DNA of 64,000 nt from Gulosibacter sediminis (GTDB taxonomy: Bacteria; Actinomycetota; Actinomycetes; Actinomycetales; Microbacteriaceae). The stretch lies in assembly GCF_023370115.1 (NCBI RefSeq), contig NZ_CP097160.1:186001-250000 (forward strand), read 5' to 3'. Every line of letters begins with the position of its first letter. Within the stretch, counting starts at the first letter, position 1. Position numbers and translations under genes: made by a program. Shown piece by piece: positions 36,164 to 45,142 of this stretch. The notes under the pieces were generated by a model. The model worked only from the letters and a program-made list of their open reading frames with translations. It made no database searches and was not told the origin of the DNA.

Positions 36164-37245
36164 GCGGGCGCGCAGGGTTCGGCACCCAGGTGCGTCGCGT
36201 GCTGGTCGGCATCGGCTCGTTCATCGCGGAGGGCGTGACGGCGCTACTGCGGGGCGCCGGCAAGCTCATCCGTCAGGGCTACGACTTCGCCGAGGCCTGG
36301 CTGCTCGACTCGAAGAAGGCGACGTACGGGCTGGCGATTACGCGTATCCTGCTCGGCGCTGCCGCGGTGGGGCTCCTGGTCTCGAACTTCCGCACGCGGC
36401 TCTACTCCTTCGGCAGTGGCTCGCTCTGGAATGGTGAGGGCATCGAGGCGGTCAGCGACTTCCCGAAGATCTGGCTGTTCAGCTGGTTCCACAACGCGAT
36501 GGCGAATGACGCCGCCTACACCGCGCTCTACCTGCTGCTGCTCGCGCTCGCCGTGGCGTTCACGCTCGGCTGGCGCACGCGCGTCGTGCATCCCGTGTTC
36601 CTCGTGCTCTGGGTGAGCTTCATCGAGGCGAACGACATGCTCGGCGACCAGGGCGACAACATGTACCGCATCGCCCTCTTCTTCATGCTGTTCGCCGACT
36701 GCGCCGGCCGATGGTCGCTGGATGCGCGCCGTCGGGAGAAGCGCGGGCTCGAGCCGAAGAGTGAAAACTGGCGCCAGATTCAAAACCTGCTGCACAACCT
36801 GGTGCTCGTGATTCTCACGGCGCAGGTGTCGTTCGTCTACGTTTCGGGCGCACTCTACAAGGCAGGCGGCGCACCGTGGCAGCACGGTCACGCGGTCTAC
36901 GACCCGCTGATGACCGAGCGCTTCGGCACCTGGCCGGTGCTGAGCGACCTCATCACCTCGTGGGGGCCGCTCGTGACGGTCGCGGCCTGGGGCTCGATCA
37001 TCATGCAGCTCGCCTTCCCGTTCCTGCTGCTCACGCGCTTCACGCGCGTAATCGGCCTCTTCGCGATCCTCACGTTCCACGTCGCGATCGGCGTGCTGAT
37101 GGGCCTGCCCTGGTTCTCGCTGTCGATGATCGCGATCGACTCGATTTTCGTGCGCGACCGCACGTGGCGCGCCATCGCACACGGCCACGGCCAGCGCATC
37201 CGCGGGGCTGCCGCGGTCGCACGGGAGAGGGTGCCAGCGCCGTAG
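36160..37245 (+). CDS. HTTM-domain membrane protein (vitamin-K-carboxylase-like)
   Basis: A 361-residue multi-pass protein with about seven hydrophobic segments. The HTTM pattern is clear in GLAITRILLGAAAVG and the later QVSFVYVSGALYKAGG segment. The GTG start at 36160 overlaps the DUF5819 stop. The fold is related to the membrane part of gamma-glutamyl carboxylase, but bacterial HTTM proteins mostly have no known activity. The Lys/Tyr-bearing YVSGALYK motif is the most catalytic-looking part. With DUF5819 it probably forms one functional unit in the membrane. Confidence 0.85.
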   Translation: MSGRAGFGTQVRRVLVGIGSFIAEGVTALLRGAGKLIRQGYDFAEAWLLDSKKATYGLAITRILLGAAAVGLLVSNFRTRLYSFGSGSLWNGEGIEAVSDFPKIWLFSWFHNAMANDAAYTALYLLLLALAVAFTLGWRTRVVHPVFLVLWVSFIEANDMLGDQGDNMYRIALFFMLFADCAGRWSLDARRREKRGLEPKSENWRQIQNLLHNLVLVILTAQVSFVYVSGALYKAGGAPWQHGHAVYDPLMTERFGTWPVLSDLITSWGPLVTVAAWGSIIMQLAFPFLLLTRFTRVIGLFAILTFHVAIGVLMGLPWFSLSMIAIDSIFVRDRTWRAIAHGHGQRIRGAAAVARERVPAP

Positions 37246-37322
37246 GACGCCCTTCGGCGCCCGCCCTTTCTTCGGAGCACCGGCACCGTCTGGCGCCGTG
37301 AGTCGGACAAACTCGCAGAAAA

Positions 37323-37359
37323 TGGTCGTTTGAACGGGCTCAGCCCGTTCAAACGACCA
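37323..37359. repeat. 37-nt near-perfect palindrome upstream of ftsH
   Basis: Two 18-nt arms (37323-37340 and 37342-37359) are exactly complementary around a single C. On the minus strand ATTTTC follows, on the plus strand AAATC. It could be a terminator for antisense transcription, the 3' hairpin of the HTTM mRNA, or an operator. The remaining 361-bp gap (37246-37606) holds only a possible -10 (TAGGAT, 37511-37516) before ftsH. Confidence 0.7.
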
Positions 37360-37606
37360 AAATCTCGGAGTTGCGCCAAGAAGTTGCGGGCACGGTTCGA
37401 TGTGTGACGAATTTGAACGCGGTTGGCCGGTGGCGTACCCGCGCATCCGGCCCGCCGCACGCCCAGTGCGCGGGTGGCGAACGGGCAGCCAGCGCCAAAG
37501 TGGGCGCTAGTAGGATTTCCGCAACTGCAGGGGCGTGTTGCTGCCCCGCTTCCCGAGCCGGGCATCCGGCGTCGCTGAACGAAAGGCAGCGGGTTCGCTC
37601 GCGCGC

Positions 37607-39844
37607 ATGAAAACCTTGAAGAAACTCCTGAAGAGCCCGATCACGATTGTGCTGCTCGCGGTGATCGTCATCGGAATCGGCTTCAGCCTGATCAACCAGC
37701 AGGGCAACACTGAGGTCACGACGCAGCAGGGTCTCGAGATCCTGAAGAAGGACAAGCTCAAGACCGTCACCATCGTTCAGGGTGACAACCGCGTCAACAT
37801 CGAGTTCGTCGAGGCCGACGAGGAGTACGGCCAGCAGGCGCACTTCTACTTCGTGGATGCGCGTGCCGAGGCCGTCGTCGGCGCGGTCGACGGCGCCGAT
37901 ATCGCCGAGAACTACAACGACGAGGTGCCCGGCCCGAACTGGTTCAGCACCGCGCTTTCGCTGTTGCTGCCGCTCGTGCTCATCGGTTTCTTCGTGTGGC
38001 TGATGCTGTCGAGCATGCAGGGTGGCGGTGCCGGCGGCATGATGAAGTTCGGCAAGTCGAAGGCGAAGCTCGTCAACAAGGAAGACCCGCAGGTCACCTT
38101 TGCCGACGTCGCCGGCGCGAACGAGGCGCTCGAGGAGCTCGCCGAGATTAAGGACTTCCTGAAGGAACCCGACAAGTTCCTCGCCGTCGGCGCGAAAATC
38201 CCGAAGGGCGTGCTGCTCTACGGCCCTCCCGGTACCGGTAAGACGCTGCTCGCGAAGGCCGTCGCGGGTGAGGCGGGCACGCCGTTCTACTCGATTTCGG
38301 GTTCCGACTTCGTCGAGATGTTCGTCGGTGTCGGCGCCTCGCGCGTGCGCGACCTGTTCGAGCAGGCGAAGCAGAACGCACCGGCCATCATCTTCATCGA
38401 CGAGATCGACGCGGTCGGTCGCCAGCGCGGCGTCGGCATGGGCGGCGGCAACGACGAGCGCGAGCAGACGCTGAACCAGCTGCTCGTCGAGATGGACGGC
38501 TTCGACGCGACGACGAACGTCATCCTTATTGCGGCGACGAACCGCCCGGATGTGCTCGACCCGGCCCTGCTGCGCCCCGGCCGCTTCGACCGCCAGATCG
38601 GCGTCGACGCCCCCGACCTCGAGGGCCGCCGCAAGATCCTCGAGGTGCACTCGAAGGGCAAGCCGATCGCGAAGGACGTCGATCTCTCGGTCGTCGCCCG
38701 CAAGACCCCCGGCTTCACCGGTGCTGACCTCGCGAACGTGCTCAACGAGGCCGCGCTGCTCACGGCTCGCCTCGGCGCGCAGATCGTCGACGCCCGCGCG
38801 ATCGACGAAGCGATCGACCGCGTCATCGCCGGCCCGCAGCGCCGCAGCCGCGTCATGAACGACCAGGAAAAGCTGATCACGGCGTACCACGAGGGCGGCC
38901 ACGCGATTGCGGCCGCGGCCCTGCGCCACACCGACCCGGTGACGAAGATCACGATCCTGCCGCGCGGCCGCGCGCTCGGCTACACGATGGTCGTGCCGCT
39001 TGAAGACAAGTACTCGGTCACCCGCAATGAGCTGCTCGACCAGCTCACCTACGCGATGGGTGGGCGCATCGCCGAGGAGCTCGTGTTCCACGACCCGACG
39101 ACCGGCGCATCCAACGACATCGAGAAGGCCACGAAGACGGCCCGCAAGATGGTCACCGAGTACGGCATGTCGAACACCGTCGGCGCGATCAAGCTCGGCG
39201 AGAACGAGGGCGAGTCGCCGTACTCGCGCTCGCAGGGTGCGCCGTACTCCGACACGACCGCCGTCGTCGTCGACCGCGAGGTGCAGGGACTGCTCGAGCA
39301 GGCGCAGCAGGAGGCCTGGTGGGTGCTCACGAACAACCGTGACGTGCTCGACCGCCTCGCCGCCGAACTGCTCGATGTCGAGACCATCGGCCATGAGCGC
39401 CTCGCCGAAATCTTCGAGGGCATCGTCAAGCTGCCCGAGCGCCCGCAGTGGCTCTCGAGCCCCGAGCGCCCCGTCAGCTCGCGCCCGCCGGTGCCGCTGA
39501 AGCCGCACCTCCCCGCGAGCGGTGAGGAGGCGCCGAGCAGCCATGCGACTGGGGCTGGTGAGGATGCGCCTGGGCACGGTGAGGGGGCTGGCGCGCCTGG
39601 TGCCGGTGCTGGTCAGCCTGGTAGCGGCGCCGGTCAGCCTGGCGCCGGCCAGCCTGGTGGCGGCCACGCACCCGGCGGCGCCGGCGAGCCCGACGGTGGC
39701 GCGCATCCTGGTGGTGCACCGCAGCCCGGGTTCGGGGGCGACAAGCCCGGCGTGACCGACGTGCATCCTGGCCTCGACCGGCCCGAGCCCGGCTCGGGTC
39801 TCGACAACCCCGAGGGCCCGACGCGCCCCGGCGCCTGGTCGTAG
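37607..39844 (+). CDS. ftsH: ATP-dependent zinc metalloprotease FtsH
   Basis: A 745-residue membrane AAA+ protease degrading membrane and regulatory proteins. Two N-terminal membrane segments (about 12-26 and 108-130) flank a short extracytoplasmic domain. Walker A is GPPGTGKT (206-213), Walker [15 protein letters not shown] contains [19 protein letters not shown], and the zinc site is HEGGH (428-432). The last about 85 residues are a Gly/Pro/Ala-rich tail with imperfect GAGQPG repeats, a common actinobacterial extension of unknown use. No good ribosome site precedes the ATG at 37607; the in-frame start at 37535 is less likely. The folE start lies 2 bp after the stop. The hpt and tilS genes often found upstream are absent. 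Confidence 0.96.
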   Translation: MKTLKKLLKSPITIVLLAVIVIGIGFSLINQQGNTEVTTQQGLEILKKDKLKTVTIVQGDNRVNIEFVEADEEYGQQAHFYFVDARAEAVVGAVDGADIAENYNDEVPGPNWFSTALSLLLPLVLIGFFVWLMLSSMQGGGAGGMMKFGKSKAKLVNKEDPQVTFADVAGANEALEELAEIKDFLKEPDKFLAVGAKIPKGVLLYGPPGTGKTLLAKAVAGEAGTPFYSISGSDFVEMFVGVGASRVRDLFEQAKQNAPAIIFIDEIDAVGRQRGVGMGGGNDEREQTLNQLLVEMDGFDATTNVILIAATNRPDVLDPALLRPGRFDRQIGVDAPDLEGRRKILEVHSKGKPIAKDVDLSVVARKTPGFTGADLANVLNEAALLTARLGAQIVDARAIDEAIDRVIAGPQRRSRVMNDQEKLITAYHEGGHAIAAAALRHTDPVTKITILPRGRALGYTMVVPLEDKYSVTRNELLDQLTYAMGGRIAEELVFHDPTTGASNDIEKATKTARKMVTEYGMSNTVGAIKLGENEGESPYSRSQGAPYSDTTAVVVDREVQGLLEQAQQEAWWVLTNNRDVLDRLAAELLDVETIGHERLAEIFEGIVKLPERPQWLSSPERPVSSRPPVPLKPHLPASGEEAPSSHATGAGEDAPGHGEGAGAPGAGAGQPGSGAGQPGAGQPGGGHAPGGAGEPDGGAHPGGAPQPGFGGDKPGVTDVHPGLDRPEPGSGLDNPEGPTRPGAWS

Positions 39845-39846
39845 CG

Positions 39847-40473
39847 ATGGCGGTGGATGCGCAGCGCGCGCAGGCGGCCGTGCGAGAGTTGCTCGCCGCC
39901 TGCGGCCTCGACCCGGATTCGGCGCAGTTCGCGCGCACGCCCGCGCGCGTTGCCGCCGCAGCGGCCGAGCTGTTCGCGGGAGTCGGCGTCGACGCGGTCG
40001 CGCCCCTGATCGAGGGACGCATCTCGCTCGGCGAGCCCGATGCGGCGCCGTCGGTCAATCGCCTCGAGGCCGTCGAATCGGGGCAGCCGGTGCTGCTGCG
40101 GAACATCCGTTTCCGTTCGGTGTGCGAGCACCACCTGCTGCCGTTTGACGGCTGGGTGCAGCTCGCCTACCTGCCCGGTGACTCGATCATCGGGTTCGGC
40201 CGGCTCTACGACCTCGTTGAGACGCTGTCGAGCGCGCCGACGCTGCAGGAGCGGCTCGGCGACGACCTCGTCGACGCGATCATGACCGGCCTCGACGCCC
40301 GCGGCGCCATCGCCGTGCTCGAGGCGCGGCAGGGATGCGTCGCCGACCGCGGGCCGCGTCAGAGCGACTCCGAGACGGTCACGCTCGCGACCCGGGGCGC
40401 GTTCAACAACCCGGATGCGCGGGCCGAGGTGCTGCGGCTCATCGCCCTGGGCGCGTCCGACCGCGACGAGTAG
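39847..40473 (+). CDS. folE: GTP cyclohydrolase I (divergent)
   Basis: A 208-residue first enzyme of folate synthesis, making dihydroneopterin triphosphate from GTP. The zinc/catalytic box VCEHHLLPF is intact, as is LPGDSIIGFGRL. In the second zinc motif, normally HxC followed by M and later RG, the sequence reads RQGCVADRG: the Cys is kept, but the position of the catalytic His (His179 in the E. coli enzyme) is Gln. This may be normal for this lineage or mark a changed mechanism. It sits 2 bp after ftsH, the usual actinobacterial order. Confidence 0.85.
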   Translation: MAVDAQRAQAAVRELLAACGLDPDSAQFARTPARVAAAAAELFAGVGVDAVAPLIEGRISLGEPDAAPSVNRLEAVESGQPVLLRNIRFRSVCEHHLLPFDGWVQLAYLPGDSIIGFGRLYDLVETLSSAPTLQERLGDDLVDAIMTGLDARGAIAVLEARQGCVADRGPRQSDSETVTLATRGAFNNPDARAEVLRLIALGASDRDE

Positions 40474-40542
40474 GGGAGCGCGCCGCTCGCGGCGCTGAGG
40501 ATGCCGCGGCGCGTGGCGCCGCTCCTGCTTTTGTGGCGACTT

Positions 40543-40594
40543 AGTGTCGCCAATATCCCACTTTTCGCGCTGAAAGTGGGACATCGGCGACACT
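40543..40594. repeat. Palindromic element, copy 1 (3' of folE)
   Basis: 22-nt arms (40543-40564, 40573-40594) pair with two mismatches around TCGCGCTG. The inner arm TCCCACTTTTCGCG recurs in copy 2. It lies between convergent folE and permease genes. Confidence 0.75.
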
Positions 40595-40637
40595 CTGCGT
40601 TGAGGGGCGCACCCACGCCCAGGGTGGCAGCCGCAAA

Positions 40638-40687
40638 GTGTCCTCAAGATCCCACTTTTCGCGTCAGAAGTGGGACTTCGGGGACAC
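40638..40687. repeat. Palindromic element, copy 2
   Basis: 20-nt arms (40638-40657, 40668-40687) pair with four mismatches. It shares TCCCACTTTTCGCG and the outer GTGTC/GACAC with copy 1, so the two are diverged members of one repeat family placed 44 bp apart. Confidence 0.7.
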
Positions 40688-40742
40688 CAAAAACGAGCGG
40701 GGCGCGACCACGACCGGCCGCGCCCCACCCAGACCCCAAACC

Positions 40743-42239
40743 TCAGCGGGCGAGCTCTTCCTGACGGCGAATCTTGCCGCGCCGGCCGATCCACGCGACC
40801 ACGAACGACAGCACGAGCGCGAAAAATACCCCGAGGTTGGCGTAGGCCCAGTCGCCATCGCGGCCCCCGACCATCCAGAGCAGGTAGCCCTGCCAGTTGT
40901 TCCACGCGGCGTCCTCGGCAAACGAGTTCACGACGAAGCCCCAGCCGACCACCGAGGTGACCACCATCGTGCCGATCGACAGCCAGTCCCACGACCCATA
41001 CCTGCCCCGCGCGTCAAACAGCGCGGCGTCGTCGTAGTCGCGGCGACGCGTGAGAATGTCGGCGATGAGGATGCCCGCCCATGACGCGAGCGGCACGCCC
41101 AGCGTGATCAGGAAGCTCTGGAACGGCCCGAGGAAGTCGGTCGCGAAGAACACGACGTAGATCGTGCCGGCGGTGAGGATGAGGCCGTCGATCGCGGCGG
41201 CCGAGGGGCGCGGGATGCGGATGCCCAGGCTGAGCAGCGTGAGCCCCGACGAGTAGATGCCGAGCACGGCGCCCGACACGAGCGCGAGTACCGCGGTGAG
41301 CAAGAACGGGATGAGCACCCAGGTCGGAAGGATCGCGGCGAGTGCGCCGATCGGGTCGCCCGCGATCGCCTCGTTGAGCGCGGGGTCGGATCCGGCGAGC
41401 AGCACACCGAAGACGACGAGTACGACGGGCGCGACCGAGCCGCCGAAGGCGTTCCAGAACACGATCTTGCCGTCGGGGGTGTCGCGGCGCTGGTAGCGCG
41501 ACCAGTCGGCGGCGATGTTGATCCAGCCGAGGCCGAAGCCGGTCATGACCATGACGAGCGCGCCGATGACTTGGCCGAGGCTGCCGCTCTCGAGCGCCGA
41601 GACGGCCGCGAAGTCGATGTGCGAGAACGCGAGGATCGCGTAGAGAATCGTGACGGCACCGGTGATCCAGGTGAGGATCGACTGCAGCCGCATGATCACG
41701 TGGTAGCCGAGCACCGAGGCAGCCACGATGAGCGCCGCGACCACGACGGTCGCGATGATCTGCACGACCACGCCGCCGTCACCGCCGAGCTGCGTGATCA
41801 CGGTCGACGTCGCGAGCACGGCCATGATCGCGAGGAACGTCTCCCAACCGATCGACGTCAGCCACGAGATGATGCCGGGCACCTTCTGCCCGTGCACGCC
41901 GAATGCGGCGCGGCTGAGCACCATGGTCGGCGCTGAGCCGCGCTTGCCCGCGATCGCGATGAGGCCGCAGAGGAAGAACGACACGACGATGCCGATGATC
42001 GCGACCATCGTCGCCTGCCAGAACGAGATGCCGAAGCCGAGAATGAACGCGCCGTACGACATGCCGAACACCGACACGTTCGCGGCGAACCACGGCCAGA
42101 ACAGGTCGGATGGCTTCGCGGTGCGCTGCGACGGGTCGACGACGTCGATGCCCTGGCGCTCGATCAGCCCGGCGGATGCGGCGGGCACCGCGCCGCTCGA
42201 GGAGGAACCCGACAAATCAGGTGGTGTCTGCGTCGACAT
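40743..42239 (-). CDS. NCS1-family cytosine/purine permease (CodB-like)
   Basis: A 498-residue membrane transporter with about 12 hydrophobic segments. The NCS1 pattern is seen in FWPWFAANVSVFGMSYGAFIL near the N terminus, cited in parts, in AAFGVHGQKVPGIISW, and in GFGLGWINIAADWSRYQR. Relatives import cytosine, purines, allantoin or thiamine precursors with protons or Na+. It is inserted antisense between folE and folP, so it breaks the usual folate gene order. The start at 42239 is divergent from folP with a 162-bp intergenic region. Confidence 0.9.
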   Translation of the reverse strand: MSTQTPPDLSGSSSSGAVPAASAGLIERQGIDVVDPSQRTAKPSDLFWPWFAANVSVFGMSYGAFILGFGISFWQATMVAIIGIVVSFFLCGLIAIAGKRGSAPTMVLSRAAFGVHGQKVPGIISWLTSIGWETFLAIMAVLATSTVITQLGGDGGVVVQIIATVVVAALIVAASVLGYHVIMRLQSILTWITGAVTILYAILAFSHIDFAAVSALESGSLGQVIGALVMVMTGFGLGWINIAADWSRYQRRDTPDGKIVFWNAFGGSVAPVVLVVFGVLLAGSDPALNEAIAGDPIGALAAILPTWVLIPFLLTAVLALVSGAVLGIYSSGLTLLSLGIRIPRPSAAAIDGLILTAGTIYVVFFATDFLGPFQSFLITLGVPLASWAGILIADILTRRRDYDDAALFDARGRYGSWDWLSIGTMVVTSVVGWGFVVNSFAEDAAWNNWQGYLLWMVGGRDGDWAYANLGVFFALVLSFVVAWIGRRGKIRRQEELAR

Positions 42240-42401
42240 GGAGGCCTTTCGCTGGGGAGTCTTTTCGGCATCCTATGTTCCCGCGAGCCGCCCCGCAGCG
42301 CCGATGTCGCTCGATTTCACCCCCACCGTCGGCAGCGAACGCTCCGCCGCGCAGCCGCATCGACCCAAGCACCCCACGAGTGAGTGCGAGAGAATGAACG
42401 C

Positions 42402-43289
42402 ATGACCGAATTGCGCCTGTCCGCGGAAGTCACCATCGACCCGAGCACGACCGAGATCATGGGCGTGCTCAACGTCACCCCCGACTCGTTCAGCGACGGG
42501 GGCACCCTCAACTTCGAGAGCGCCGAGGCGCGTACCGCATCCGCGCTCGACCGCGCGTATCGGCTGGTGGCGCAGGGCGCGACGATCATCGACGTCGGCG
42601 GCGAATCGACTCGCCCCGGTGCCCAGCGCGTGCCTCAGGCCGAAGAGCTCGCACGCGTGCTGCCGGTCGTGCAGCAGCTCGTGGCCGACGGCATCCCGGT
42701 CTCGGTCGACACGATGTACGCAGAGACCGCGGCGGCCTGCCTCGACGCGGGCGACGTCATCATCAACGACGTGTCGGGTGGTCGGTCCGATGAGCGGATG
42801 CTTGAAGTCGTCGCCGAGCGCGGCGCGCGGTTCATCCTCAGCCACTGGCGCGGCCACAGCGTCATCATGAACGACCTCGCCGACTACGACGACACCGCTG
42901 CCGAAGTGCTCGCCGAGTTGCAGCAGATGCGCGACCGAGCTGTCGCCGCGGGCGTCGCGCCCGGGCGGATCATCCTCGACCCCGGCCTCGGCTTCGCGAA
43001 GGATCGCGACGACAACTGGGCCGTGCTCAGCCACCTGCACGAGCTGCAGCGGCTCGGGCATCCGGTGCTCATCGGGGTGAGCCGCAAGCGCTTCATCGGC
43101 CAGCTCCTGCCTGAGGATGCGCCGGTCGCCGCCCGCGACCTGCCCACCGCCGTCGTCTCTGCCCTCTGCGCCGAGCGCGGCGTGTGGGGCGTGCGCGTGC
43201 ACAACGTCGCGGCGACCCGCGTCGCCATCGACACGGTCTCGGCCTGGCAGAACGGCGCCGACCTCCGCGAGCAAGGCGCCGAGCATTGA
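42402..43289 (+). CDS. folP: Dihydropteroate synthase
   Basis: A 295-residue TIM-barrel enzyme condensing the pterin pyrophosphate with 4-aminobenzoate. Signatures MGVLNVTPDSFSDGG and IDVGGESTRPGA are intact, as are SVDTMYAETA, INDVSGG and GVSRKRFIG. The ATG at 42402 is preferred over an in-frame GTG at 42384, which has no ribosome site. It starts a new transcript because the permease gene separates it from folE. Its stop overlaps the TTG start of the following gene (TTGA). Confidence 0.96.
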   Translation: MTELRLSAEVTIDPSTTEIMGVLNVTPDSFSDGGTLNFESAEARTASALDRAYRLVAQGATIIDVGGESTRPGAQRVPQAEELARVLPVVQQLVADGIPVSVDTMYAETAAACLDAGDVIINDVSGGRSDERMLEVVAERGARFILSHWRGHSVIMNDLADYDDTAAEVLAELQQMRDRAVAAGVAPGRIILDPGLGFAKDRDDNWAVLSHLHELQRLGHPVLIGVSRKRFIGQLLPEDAPVAARDLPTAVVSALCAERGVWGVRVHNVAATRVAIDTVSAWQNGADLREQGAEH

Positions 43290-44410
43290 GCGAGCGGGAT
43301 GCTGGGCTCGGCCGGGATGCGCAGCAACAGTCGGGCTCAGCCTCCGAGCCGGATGCGCGCGAGCAGTCGAGCGCGAACGCGCCGGCTGGAGGAGTCGCGC
43401 CCGGCAGCTCGGCCGCGAACGCGCCCGCCGCATCCGCGACCCAGCGCATCCACCCGGCCGAGGCCGCGATTCAGCTCACGCCGAACCGCCCGGGCCCGGC
43501 TGCGCATCCGGCCCTGCCCGCGCCCGAACTCGACCGCATCGTCATCGAGCGGCTGCACGTGCATGGGCGCCACGGCGTCTTCGCGCACGAGCGCGCGAAC
43601 GGCCAGGACTTCTACATCGACGCCGAGGTCTGGATTGATACGCGCGCGGCCGCCGCATCCGACGAGATTGAGCAGACGGTGCACTACGGCCACCTCATGC
43701 GCGCGCTCTACGAGGTCGCGATGCAAGAGCCGGTCGACCTGCTCGAGACCCTCGCCGAGCGGCTCGCGGCCGTGACCTTCGCGTTTGCCGGGCCGCAGGC
43801 CGTGCGCATCACGGTGCACAAGCCGCAGGCGCCGGTGAAGCTGCGCTTCGATGACGTGATGATTTCAATTTTGCGGTACCGACCCGAGGGTGCGCAGCCC
43901 ATCGAGGCGCGCCGCCCAAGCGCCCGCGCGGTCATCGCGCTCGGCTCGAATCTGGGCGATCGCGAGGCGACGATTCGCGACGCGTTCGAAGAGATCGAGG
44001 CGCTCGACGGCGTCTGGCCGCACCTGCGCTCGAGCCTCTACGAGACGCCCGCGCTCACGACGCACGGTATCGACGAGTCGGCGCCGGCCTACCTCAACGC
44101 GGTGATTGCGGTGCACACGAGCCTCGAGCCGCACGAGCTGCTCGACCGGCTGCAGCAGATCGAAACCGGGCACGGCCGCGTGCGCGCCGAGCGGTGGGGG
44201 AGTCGCACGCTCGACCTCGATATCGTCGAGCACGGCGGGCTGCAGCTGCACGATGCGACGCTCGAGCTGCCGCATCCGCGCGCGTTCGAGCGCGCCTTCG
44301 TGCTCGCGCCCTGGGCCGAGATCGAGCCCGAGGCGTCGCTGCCCGGCCGCGGACCAATTCGCGAGCTGCTCGCGAACGCCGCCGACCGAGTCGAGAGGTA
44401 CCGCGGATGA
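43286..44410 (+). CDS. folBK: Bifunctional dihydroneopterin aldolase / HPPK (FolB-FolK fusion)
   Basis: A 374-residue fused enzyme. The TTG at 43286 overlaps the folP stop. Residues 1 to about 85 are an Ala/Ser/Pro/Gln-rich low-complexity extension, which is unusual for FolB. FolB follows (about 88-205) with HVHGRHGVFAHER and the Lys of ITVHKPQAPV. FolK covers about 215-370 with IALGSNLGDREATI and RWGSRTLDLDIV. The fusion performs two consecutive folate steps. If the true start lies later, no Met/Val/Leu start with a good ribosome site is evident before the FolB core. The next gene start overlaps the stop (ATGA). Confidence 0.92.
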   Translation: MSERDAGLGRDAQQQSGSASEPDAREQSSANAPAGGVAPGSSAANAPAASATQRIHPAEAAIQLTPNRPGPAAHPALPAPELDRIVIERLHVHGRHGVFAHERANGQDFYIDAEVWIDTRAAAASDEIEQTVHYGHLMRALYEVAMQEPVDLLETLAERLAAVTFAFAGPQAVRITVHKPQAPVKLRFDDVMISILRYRPEGAQPIEARRPSARAVIALGSNLGDREATIRDAFEEIEALDGVWPHLRSSLYETPALTTHGIDESAPAYLNAVIAVHTSLEPHELLDRLQQIETGHGRVRAERWGSRTLDLDIVEHGGLQLHDATLELPHPRAFERAFVLAPWAEIEPEASLPGRGPIRELLANAADRVERYRG

Positions 44411-44949
44411 CCCGCACCAACCCCTGGCGCCTCGTCCTGCTCTTTGTCGCGGCCGGCGTCGTCGTCTGGGCCCTGCAGGTGTGGCTCACGTCGGGCGGCT
44501 CGGCGACCATCGTGCCGTCGCTGCCATTCGGTATCACGCTGCTGCTCATCGGCGTCGTCACGATCGTGCTCGCGTGGCCGGTGCGCCGCTACACGCAGGC
44601 GCTACGCAAGGCGCAGGATGTGAGCGACCGCCGGCGTGACGACGCGGACGACGACCGGCCTGAGTGGCGCGAGGTGTCGAGCAAGCGGGTGGATCCGCAG
44701 CGCGCGATGCTCGCGCTCGCGCTCGCGAAGGCGTCGAGCCTGGGCGGCAGCATTTTCGCCGGAGGATGCACAGCGACGGTCTTGTGGCTCGCCTCGCGCA
44801 CCGTCGTTGGCGCGGGAATGCCGCTTGCGATCGTCTCGCTCGTGTGCGCCGTCGCGCTGCTCGTCGCGGGCCTCGTTGCCGAAAACTGGTGCGCCCTCCC
44901 GCCCGACGACAGCGAGCCGGCCGGCGACCAGGTCCCCACCGCGAGCTAA
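44407..44949 (+). CDS. DUF3180 membrane protein
   Basis: A 180-residue protein with four predicted membrane segments (about 8-24, 32-52, 112-132, 138-158) and a charged cytoplasmic loop DRRRDDADDDRPEW. DUF3180 genes regularly close the actinobacterial folate block; no function is known. The ATG overlaps the folBK stop by 4 nt. A very long hairpin follows 15 bp downstream. Confidence 0.85.
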   Translation: MTRTNPWRLVLLFVAAGVVVWALQVWLTSGGSATIVPSLPFGITLLLIGVVTIVLAWPVRRYTQALRKAQDVSDRRRDDADDDRPEWREVSSKRVDPQRAMLALALAKASSLGGSIFAGGCTATVLWLASRTVVGAGMPLAIVSLVCAVALLVAGLVAENWCALPPDDSEPAGDQVPTAS

Positions 44950-44963
44950 CCCGGTCACGCGTC

Positions 44964-45029
44964 GGATTACCCGACGTGGGGAGGGGCTGAGGGAGATGTC
45001 CCTCATCCCCTCCCCACGTCGGGAAATCC
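44964..45029. repeat. 66-nt extended hairpin after DUF3180
   Basis: The outer 7-nt GGATTAC/GAAATCC pairing has one mismatch, the next 17 bp are perfect, then one mismatch and a 7-bp perfect inner stem (TGAGGGA/TCCCTCA) close on GATG. Total pairing is near 30 bp. No T-tract follows, so it is more than a plain terminator. The gap to 45142 shows nothing else. Confidence 0.75.
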
Positions 45030-45142
45030 ACCGCGTTTCGGGGGCAACTGCGCCCGGCGGGTCGCGCCTGTCTCGCTCGGGGCCGCGGTGAGGCGCTCCG
45101 TCGCCCCGAAGCGAGGCAGGCGGAGGCGTCTTGGGTGGGTTG

